From NCBI RefSeq assembly GCF_963576615.1, contig NC_088717.1, positions 1,637,001 through 1,701,000 on the forward strand: 64,000 nt of DNA, read 5' to 3'. Position 1 is the first letter of the stretch. The number at the start of each line of letters is the position of its first letter. The translations under genes were made by a program, and so were the position numbers. The notes beneath the pieces are model-generated. The model was given only the letters and a program-made list of their open reading frames with translations, was not told the origin of the DNA and searched no databases. This stretch comes from Watersipora subatra (taxonomy: Eukaryota; Bryozoa; Gymnolaemata; Cheilostomatida; Watersiporidae). Below, piece after piece: positions 57,401 through 64,000 of this stretch.

Positions 57401-60400
57401 AGGTAAATGGGCCTCAACTCACTCGGAATGTAAATTCTGCCTTTAAACAGAATTAGACCCTGGTATCACGTAATTGTATCACGACTACCATACAACTTAG
57501 CGAGCTCTGCATCCAATCTCTTTTTGTCTGGCCACCCTTTCGCAAGGTATTCCAAACATTTTCTGGATTTTGTGTCTCGCCGAGTGGCGTCAAACAACTC
57601 AGTTTGCCTACACGGGTCTAGCATCTCTGCAACCTGTGTCTCGACGTACTGTTCCACTGCAGAACAGTGACCTATGTTTTCACTGCAGCGGCGCTAGGCC
57701 GACTCAGTGTGTCTGCTAAGTACATTTGAGGTTCTGGGGTATAAAAAATTGAATACCCATACCTCATCATCCTCATTTTAAACCGTTGTATCCGCACAGG
57801 TAGCTTAGACAGATCTTTGCCACCAAGGATGGAGACTAAAGATTTATGGTCTGTCTCTACCTCGAAATATCGACCTACTAGGTAATAATCGAATTTTTCG
57901 CAGGCCCATGTGACTGCCAGAGCTTCTTTTTCGACCATTGCATACCTAGTTTCGACCTCAGTCAATTTGCGTGAAGCGTATTCGAGTGGTTGCCAAGTAT
58001 TCAGCTTGGTCTGCTGTAATAGCACAGCAGCAAGAGCATACTGGCTTGAATCTGCTGACACGCGATGCAGCTTATTCAAGTCGAATGCACATAGCACAGG
58101 GGCTCGTGACAGTTCCCGTTTGATCTGTTCAAAAGCCAACTGTTGACTACTGCCCCACAGTCACATACTGCGCGTTCTCATCACTGCATAAATAGGTATA
58201 GCTAAACACGACAAATTTCTAGAAAACTTGCTGAGATAGTTAACCATGCCAATGAAGCGCCTAGCAGCTTTTTTATCTTTTGGGGGATTTAACTGACAAA
58301 TTGCTTTTACTTTTTCTGGGTCTGGCCTTACACTTTCAGTGCTGACAAGATGGTCCAAGGAATTTGACCGAAGTACAGCCAAATTCACATTTGTCTTCGC
58401 GAAGTGTCACTCCAGCAGCTTCGATCTTGGATAGAACCGTTCTCAACCGTTTCCAGTGAGTGGTCTCATCCTTACCGAAGATTAAGACATCATCCATTAG
58501 ACAGATAACTCCGTCCATCTGGCCTAATATCTTTTCCATGCCCCTTTGGTAATACTCAGGAGCTGACGATATGCCGAAGGGCATTCGTTTAAAGCAATAC
58601 CTTCCCCATGGAGAGATGAACGCCGTCAGTAGCTTGCTCTTAGGGTCGAGCTTAACTTGCCAAAATCCAGAATTTGCATCAACCTTGGAGAAAATACGAC
58701 CCTCGGCCAGTTTTGACAACATGTCACTGACCCTTGGGAGTGGATATGTCTCCCTTTTCACCCCTTTATTGAGGTGGGTAAGGCCTACACTCATCCTAAT
58801 GGAGCCATTAGGTTTTGGAGCTATGGTCAGTCTTGAACACCAATCAGTTGGTTGTTCTACTGACTCAATAACTCCCAGCGCTAACATCTTCTCTATTTCA
58901 GCCCTTGCCTTGTCATAAAGACCGGCAGCTATAGGCCTCGGAGAGAAAAGATGATAAGGTTCAGTGTTTTCCTTTAGTTCAATGCTAAACAAGCCTGGCA
59001 TCGTTCCTAGCCCTTGAAAGAGCCTAGAAAACCCCTTTACTGGATCAAATGCCTCAATGTTTATAGCACTGACAATCGCTAAAAAACCTAAGTCTATAAT
59101 TTCTTGTGCTCCCAATAAATTTCTATTAGCACCTAGCACCACATGTGCTTTGCAATTAGTGGACTTTTGCTTGCTTTTGATCTTAATATCAGCAACTCCT
59201 GCCACACTCAACCTCTTTCCACCTGCGCCAACCAAAATTGTGGAACTAGGAGAGAGTGGCAAGTTCAAAGACTTTTGAGTTCCCTCTGTCAACACAGTGA
59301 AATCCGTCCCAGTGTCTAGACAAAAAGGAACATCTTGGCCATGGACCAAGAGCGCGAGTCTGAAATCATCAGCCAGTTAACTAGAGTCCCGGTTAGAGAC
59401 TATCCTAACCTTTTTATCGCTATTGCAGTCTTTCCCTGATTTAAAGGGGCACTCGCTCTCCGCATGATATTTGCCGTCACATGTACGGCACTTGCTTGGT
59501 CTGCCGCATGCATCTGCCATGTGTTGTCAAGTTTCTTGCAAACATTGCATCTAACTTGGGGGCAATCTCTAACAAAGTGATCCACTGCGCCACACTCATA
59601 ACAACAGTCGTCGCTTCTCCGGTAGGAAGAGTCACGGCACCTCCGCCGGTAACTATTCCTGCCTACATGGTCCTTAGGGTCGTCTGAATCGCTGTTAACA
59701 CTATAACGGCGATAGCGATAACATCCTTCGTGGCTACTTTCCCGGCTGTTAGAGCCGCCTTTGTAGCCACTACGATGCCTAAAGCGTTCCTGACTACCCT
59801 CACGGCTGCTAGAGCCGCACCCGTAGCCATCATAACGCCCTTGACGTCCACGATCCTTGTAGCCGTCACTGCTACCATCCCTTCTCTTTCGCCAACAGTC
59901 TCGGTCCTCTCGCTTCCGTACCTCGCCAACCTCCTGTTTGACACGCTGCCGTGCCCCAGCCCCACCGCCTGTCACCTCCGAAGAGACACGAGCCCCTGGG
60001 GTGGGCACTGCAGCATCCTGTGTTGCACTAAGTTGGGCGGCAGCAGGTCGAGTCGAACTAGACTCCGCCACGATCATCTCTGAAGCCTCTTGCGCTACAT
60101 TTCTGGTTCGAAGAAGGTTCGTCAACCTCTCCCAATCCAGATCATTTTGGGCCATTAATTCCCTACTCAATTTTATATCGCGCAGTCCATTCACGGCAAT
60201 GACTAGGGCAAAGCTCCTATGTGAATCGTCATTCCTACCAAAATCGAGCTACCTACTGAGCCGTTCTACTCTGAGGAGAAAATCTGTCATCTTCTCCCGC
60301 AAGTTGTCTCGCAGAAACAAACTTTTGGGTCTTGACGTAGACATTTTCCTATCGTTCATAATGCCCTCTCAGCAGGCTCCTAGCCTGGTTGAATGTTGAG

Positions 60401-63185
60401 TCCGGGTTATTGGACTCAAAACCCAACGATCTTAGGGTTTCCCTACCCTCTTGGCCTATGGCTATTAAGAGTGCTAGCAATTGAGCCCTAGGAGTGAAGT
60501 TGGGGACCACGACGGCCTCCCCCTCCACCGTAGCCTCACTATCCCCCATCTCAAAGTCCTTCATTTCCATACATAGTGTAAACTCTTCGCTAAACTTTTT
60601 CCAACTACCGAATACATCAGTAGCCAAAATCTTTAGTGCAGGCAAGCTAGCAAAAATACTTGCACCCACCCTTCTTCCAGCCATAATTCTATTTTAATTC
60701 AAAAAATTACAATAGAATCTACTGAGCAGTATCAATAGCAGAACGGTCAACTGAAATCCGTTCGTGTATCTATGGTTTCACTACACCGCAATGCACCTCG
60801 CTGAGCGTCTATACCTACACCAAAATTGTCCAACACGATTCAATTCACTATACTCACCTCCTTTGACACTACACTATCGTACAACTTAGCTCAACACAAA
60901 CGTTTTACACTTCTCCTGTAAGTAAACACTTGTGGTACCATGTGAACTAAGGCTAATCTAATTCAGTGGGTCCTTAACAAGTAGCTACTTAGCAGGAGAC
61001 AAAACAAACACTTTAACACTCACCGAGCTTCTAGTCGTAAGAGAGCGATGAGAGGTTTTCTCCCAGAGGTCTCGCGTCTTTCTCGTTTCCGGTCAAGCCG
61101 GAGTTCTTGTGAGCCGAGTCGATGATATCACAGTTGTAAAGACCCACAGATATAGCAGCCTTTGGATTGTTGCTGACGATGTTTAAAGCGGTTACTTGCT
61201 GACAGTAGAGCAGTGTCAGAGTTCGCTTTAGACCTGACACCACCAGAATCGCTGGCTGGAGTCAGTGCTCTTTGTTCCCTTTTTTGTTCTTCATTAAGCA
61301 GTGTTTGTGTGGCGAACTGTAAAGTTATATCGTCACCGCGAGCCTTGAGTGCAGTCACTACCGTTGAATAGCTTTCCGGGAGGCTTCCAAGTAGAGTCAC
61401 CACCTGGTCTTCCTCGCTAATATTAGCCTTAATAGCTGCAAGTTTATCAGTGATAGCTTTCATGTGACGTAGGTGGTCTTCAATTGATGAACCTTCGCTC
61501 ATAACAGTCCTAAAGTATCGTTTCTTGAGAAATAATTTATTTGCCAGTGTATCACATTTAAAGTGAGCTCTGAGCTTGTTCCACGCAACTCCTGGGTCCT
61601 CACATTCACTGATAAGATAAATAAGACTATCACTCACAGAAAGCACCATGTGGGAAAAAGCTTTGCTTGACTTCTTTTTGTACTCGGCTTTAGCGGCAGC
61701 GTTAGCATCATCCTCCAGAGTAATGGTTCCATCCACATATCCAAATAAGTCCTTAGCTATGACTAGGTGTTTGAGTTTGAACTTCCATGTGGCATAGTTA
61801 TCAGTGTTCAGCTTATCTATAGTCCAGCCTTTCTCATCCATAGTTCTTTGATAATATTTAATGGGTTGACTGGGCCCATAACCTGTTGTTTAGAGACTTT
61901 GAACGTTCAGTTTATTGACAGAAACTTTATTAGCTGTGTTCATCTTGACAGTTGTGAACAAAGAGAAGGTATTATGAAAAGGCTATTGTAACAAAAGGCA
62001 GAAAGCTTTCAGAAAGCACAACGAGATAGCTTTTAAAACCATGAAGCTGCTATTATTACAATATATCTCTCACGGTATCGCTGACAGGTTAGCTCCACGG
62101 CAGGTTCTTTATTGCCACTAAGATCACCGTGGCCCTGATCATTACCGGATATGGTCACATTACCAATAGATGTACTAGTAGCTGTACTAATAGCAGTACT
62201 CACAACTGTACTCAAAGCAGCAATAATGAAATTTCCAGTAGCAGTACTAGCAGAAATGCTAGTAGCGGAACCATTATCATTACCTATGACCGTACTAGGA
62301 ACAAGACTAATCCATGTACTGGCAGCACTATTAGCACTAATAGTAGTTGTACTGAGAGTAAGATTAGTGGTTGCACTAGCCAGGCATACTACAGGCTATG
62401 GTAGTTGCGGTACTAGCACATTAGTGGTCCATGTAGATGTGAGTCAGTTGTCTGGCAGTTTGGGAAATCCTTATCAACTTTTAAGTTGTGCTGCCTGTTT
62501 TCAGTCTGCCAGAACAATACTAAGTACACAGAATGGAGGAACATGAAGTGTGAGATGTGCTCTTGCACAGGTGAAAATTCTATGTGGAGTTGTGTTGGGT
62601 GAGTTTCATTGACTTTTCATAGAACAGATAATACTGTTGATAGTAAGCTACGGTTAAAAAACCATATTCTTGTGAAAAGAAAATACATCTCTGTTAGCTC
62701 TAGCATTCTTGTCTATTTTCAAAACCTAACTATTAGAAGCTTATATCAAAAACATTTTAATACTTGTTGTCTCATGGAAACTTTTTATCTTAGCGTTAAC
62801 AGTATAACAAAAATTATGTATTGGATTATGTGTTAACTTATGGATAATGGATTACTTGCTAATTAAGTTAAACATCATTTTATTTCAATAATTTGTGTTC
62901 CATTTTAAGGAAATAGTGTAACATCCTGGTACTTCAGGACGAAGTGCTGGAATTGTTGCAAAGTGTGAACGCTCTTTGCCTGCAAAATTATATTTTTCTG
63001 GTCCGCATTTTCTGTGTTGTAAGCAAGATTCTAATTTGATGCTGAAATTTTTTAGATGTTCTGTGTTATATCTCCCACTTACACAGGAACAAATAGACAG
63101 AGGATGTTATGCGAAATGGGTAGAGAAAACTCCCTTCCTACGATACCCGGAGTGCTGCAGAAAATACATACATTGCCCAGAATAG
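51459..63185 (+). CDS. Secreted VWC-domain protein, gene 6
   Basis: Exons 51459-51549, 62505-62598 and 63056-63185, introns 10,955 and 457 bp. Donors GTATGT and GTGAGT, acceptors TTTTCAG and TTTTTAG. The product is 104 residues: signal peptide (MAAQSLVVPVLLLLLSFPA), spacer TYSYAYARKDI, exon 2 VCQNNTKYTEWRNMKC and CEMCSCTGE, exon 3 CSVLYLPLTQEQIDRGC and YPECCRKYIHCPE. Ten cysteines are kept. It belongs to the gene 3/5 type but is clearly more divergent. The huge intron 1 contains a minisatellite, a trinucleotide array and a Copia remnant with a Gypsy element inside it, all antisense coding. Whether the gene is still spliced across 11 kb is not shown by sequence, but splice sites, frame and cysteines are intact. 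Confidence 0.82.
51560..51965. repeat. 28-bp minisatellite at start of intron 1 of gene 6
   Basis: About fourteen copies of AGTTATAGTAGTAATAGTAT plus ACATGATT or ACAGGAGT. Two variant types are interspersed. It begins within 15 bp of the splice donor. Confidence 0.92.
52098..52281. repeat. TAG/TAA trinucleotide array abutting the Copia remnant
   Basis: AATAGTAGT-type triplets in the same orientation as the arrays in introns 1 of genes 3 and 5. The right edge passes directly into Copia reverse-transcriptase sequence. Confidence 0.88.
54349..54540 (-). repeat. Gypsy 3' LTR
   Basis: 192 bp. Read on the element strand it starts TGTGATATCATCGACTCGG and ends CTTAGTTCACA. Just inside it (54541-54553) is a purine-rich AAACAAAAGGAGA, the expected polypurine tract. 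Confidence 0.93.
54902..55952 (-). mobile_element. Extra 3' region of the Gypsy element with CCHC zinc-knuckle array
   Basis: This lies between integrase and 3' LTR. The upstream part (55491-55952) starts with a Met and has three standard CX2CX4HX4C knuckles (CWRCGETSHATDRC, CKKCRLEGHERKRC, CNMCGVKGHTVEVC), preceded by a variant Cys/His motif, then a basic tail. The downstream part (54902-55312) is Ala/Ser/Glu-rich with a degenerate repeat of the form GDRAEQATLAGNL. GC content is well above the host. Standard Gypsy elements have their knuckle in gag, and this one also does, so this second set is additional. Nucleic-acid binding is inferred from the motif. Confidence 0.7.
56002..57657 (-). mobile_element. 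Gypsy integrase region
   Basis: The zinc-binding part has HQGIKKKRVKMRQFTWWP and CNVCIRHC. The core has DVMEHQGNLYLVMMDYYSRW, RSDTGPCFAS and NGLAERAAKTIKRM, giving the D, D and E positions. A basic C-terminal part follows (GQRVWVNAPSDVGKEG). Part of a fossil element. Confidence 0.85.
57672..58139 (-). mobile_element. Gypsy RNase H
   Basis: A Ty3-type RNase H block: SADSSQYALAAVLLQ, PLEYASRKLTEVETRYAMVE, KEALAVTWACEKFDYYLVG and ETDHKSLVSIL, followed by ADTLSRPS. Part of a fossil element. Confidence 0.88.
58160..59349 (-). mobile_element. Gypsy protease and reverse transcriptase
   Basis: Protease active site FCLDTGTDFTVL near the start. Reverse-transcriptase blocks: WCSRLTIAPKPNGSIRMSV, IFSKVDANSGFWQVKLD, RYCFKRMPFGISSAPEYYQR and the catalytic VICLMDDVLIFG. 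The MDD in place of the more usual YxDD is kept in frame with its surroundings. Part of a fossil element. Confidence 0.88.
59400..60684 (-). mobile_element. Gypsy gag with CCHC knuckle
   Basis: The N-terminal part begins MAGRRVGASIFASLP and has the gag-like WKKFSEEFTLCMEMKD. The later part is Arg/Ser/Gly-rich and ends with the knuckle CYECGAVDHFVRDC. Part of a fossil element. Confidence 0.75.
60923..60940 (-). promoter_or_regulatory. Gypsy primer-binding site
   Basis: On the element strand the bases right after the 5' LTR read TGGTACCACAAGTGTTTA. The TGG start pairs with a tRNA CCA end. Which tRNA is used was not determined. Confidence 0.6.
60941..61132 (-). repeat. Gypsy 5' LTR
   Basis: 192 bp, about 97% identical to the 54349-54540 copy, with the same TG...CA ends. 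Followed by the GTTGT duplication at 61133-61137. Confidence 0.93.
61138..61841 (-). mobile_element. Copia gag
   Basis: Starts MDEKGWTIDKLNTDNYATWK, the usual Copia gag opening, and contains LKHLVIAKDLFGYVDGTI and LLGSLPESYSTVVTALK (UBN2 type). The start codon is 28 bp inside the primer site. The zinc-knuckle part (CYICG) lies at the Gypsy insertion point. Part of a fossil element. Confidence 0.85.
61870..61883 (-). promoter_or_regulatory. Copia primer site matching initiator tRNA-Met anticodon arm
   Basis: The + strand reads CTGGGCCCATAACC, identical to the conserved anticodon stem-loop of eukaryotic initiator tRNA-Met. On the element strand it is GGTTATGGGCCCAG, directly after the LTR. Copia and Ty5 are known to prime from a half-molecule of this tRNA. 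Confidence 0.85.
61884..61993 (-). repeat. Probable Copia 5' LTR, short
   Basis: The inner edge is fixed by the primer site. The outer edge is placed at 61993 because the element strand then begins TGTTACAATAGCC and ends CTCTAAACAACA, a TGTT/AACA pair. It contains an AATAAA. With no second LTR present, the outer boundary is a guess. Confidence 0.45.
62160..62410. repeat. Degenerate GTACTAGTAGCAGTAC repeats before exon 2 of gene 6
   Basis: Imperfect CTAGTAGC/AGTACT triplet-like repeats. Related short GTACTAGTAG tracts stand at the same place before exon 2 in gene 3 (29755-29850) and gene 5 (48350-48500). Confidence 0.6.
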
Positions 63186-63216
63186 TCAAACAGCAATGCA
63201 TGCAAATTATTTTGCT

Positions 63217-63222
63217 AATAAA
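63217..63222 (+). terminator. Poly(A) signal of gene 6
   Basis: AATAAA 32 bp after the stop. The matching site in genes 3 and 5 reads CTAAAT. Confidence 0.5.
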
Positions 63223-64000
63223 GAACTATTTTTGTTGTACTAGCAGACTATAAGTGCTCATTCAACATGTACATGTAGTTTTATCTTTCAAAATAAAATG
63301 TTGCTAAATTAGCATATTTTAATCCGGCATAATTGATTTAGATTCGTAAACAAAACCATTCTTCATACTTCTGTCTAATTATTTATTTATGTAAGCATTG
63401 TTCCAACTGACAGGCCTATTGATTTTACAACAACGCGGAAATTGTTTGATGTGGTGATCCCTCCAGAAGAGGTGAATTTCCAGTATCTGAATAACATAAA
63501 CTCTACAGCAACAGGAGAGAATAGACCTTGATTTAGTAGGGACGGTAGAACGGTTCACTCAACTGAGAGTGTTTACAGTTTATTCATGTCTACTAGCGAC
63601 TGTTCTCAAGTGACAGGTGTTTGGTTTACTAAACTAGGACATAGCCTACTGTAACCTTATGCTGTTCTCTACCATAAACTTTGAAAGAGCAGGCAAACAA
63701 TTCCATGATTGACTCAAATGTATATATTTAGTTCTCAGACTCATTTCCCAGGCTTATCTACATTAGGTGATTTGAATCATTGGTTTTCCCTCCCAGTTAT
63801 GCAACAAAGTAATGCTTATTATCCATGACTATAACAAATGATAACACTGACATGCCATGGCTAATGGGTACACAGCTTTTCAAAAGTCGACCATGTCCAG
63901 TAAAACCCTTCTTCTGGAAGAGTTTACTTTCTCGAAGGTGAAGAAGGAACTCTTTTCTCACCTTCTGGAAGGAAATGTTTTTGATTTATCTTTTTATAAT
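63223..64000. other. Window end, nothing recognised
   Basis: AT-rich sequence without a gene. A weak hairpin (CTTCTGGAAG arms) spans about 63910-63970. Confidence 0.5.

Larger units (their letters stand above)
54349..61132 (-). mobile_element. Ty3/Gypsy LTR element with an extra 3' coding region
   Basis: Fossil, 6,784 bp, both LTRs present and flanked by the 5-bp duplication GTTGT (54344-54348 and 61133-61137). Coding parts read on the minus strand: gag with a CCHC knuckle (about 59400-60684), aspartic protease with DTG and reverse transcriptase with MDD (about 58160-59349), RNase H (57672-58139), integrase with an H2C2 finger and DDE core (56002-57657), and an additional region before the 3' LTR (about 54900-55952). 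The coding region is broken in about five or six places, so it is not whole. The LTRs differ at about six of 192 positions (around 3%), so the insertion is fairly recent. It lies inside the Copia remnant, between its gag and protease. Confidence 0.92.
52282..61993 (-). mobile_element. Ty1/Copia element remnant, interrupted by a Gypsy insertion
   Basis: Fossil, broken. Recognisable parts in element order: short 5' LTR candidate (61884-61993), primer site (61870-61883), gag of the UBN2/Copia type (about 61138-61841), then the Gypsy insertion (54349-61132). After it come aspartic protease (WLIDSGATSHMAKN), GAG-pre-integrase (HQHLAHVNV, CEACVQGK), integrase core (HTDVCGPM, FIDDFSRH, RNDGGGEY) and the first part of reverse transcriptase (KWVFKAKHSSDGSISRFKAQ), between about 54343 and 52282. 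No RNase H or 3' LTR is present: the recognisable sequence ends against the trinucleotide array. It is older than the Gypsy element. It lies antisense in intron 1 of gene 6. The very short LTR and leader recall GalEA-like Copia elements of aquatic animals, which is an inference. Confidence 0.88.

Overview
The window is AT-rich nuclear DNA from an invertebrate animal. It has GT-AG introns, tRNA-derived SINE and MITE insertions, many micro- and minisatellites, and animal-type Ty1/Copia and Ty3/Gypsy elements. No phylum can be fixed from the sequence; a lophotrochozoan or similar marine invertebrate is only a guess. No bacterial-style operon, rRNA or functional tRNA gene is seen.

The host content is a cluster of six three-exon genes, all on the + strand. 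Each encodes a small secreted cysteine-rich protein of 102-104 residues with a single von Willebrand factor type C-like (VWC/SVWC) domain: gene 1 (10206-12422), gene 2 (23160-25782), gene 3 (26945-31288), gene 4 (37676-43334), gene 5 (44894-49484) and gene 6 (51459-63185). All share one architecture. Exon 1 is a signal peptide ending in phase 1, exon 2 is the first half of the Cys domain ending in phase 2, and exon 3 is the second half with the YPxCCx5C ending. Genes 2+3 and 4+5 form a tandem segmental duplication (about 22.8-31.4 kb and 37.15-49.6 kb). Gene 6 is a further copy of the gene 3/5 type, and gene 1 is a divergent founder-like member with another cysteine layout.

The rest is mostly mobile DNA and satellites. 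0-1.5 kb: three MITEs, one nested, set in TA microsatellites. 15.8 kb: a hAT-like MITE. 19.6-21.1 kb, 32.0-36.8 kb and 40.0-42.4 kb: three DNA transposons with CATAGATATA ends and exact 8-bp target duplications. Their fragments carry a P-type transposase core, a THAP zinc finger split by introns, and a P-type C-terminal region, so I assign them to the P-element superfamily. The 32-36.8 kb copy holds three further elements nested inside one another, including a Mutator-like foldback with a 9-bp target duplication. Gene 5 carries a TA-flanked mariner-type element and gene 3 a 447-bp SINE, each missing from the duplicate gene.

Intron 1 of gene 6 is about 11 kb. It contains the remains of a Ty1/Copia element whose primer site matches the initiator-tRNA-Met anticodon arm. 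A 6.8-kb Ty3/Gypsy element with two 192-bp LTRs and a 5-bp target duplication is inserted into it. Both lie antisense to the gene. The Gypsy element has an extra coding region between integrase and 3' LTR with an array of CCHC zinc knuckles.

Introns of the gene 3/5/6 type carry long TAG/TAA trinucleotide arrays. Gene 4 carries a 51-bp minisatellite that has copied the end of its own exon 1 together with the splice donor about ten times. Large parts of 1.5-10 kb, 12.5-15.8 kb, 16.7-19.1 kb and 49.6-51.4 kb show nothing recognisable.
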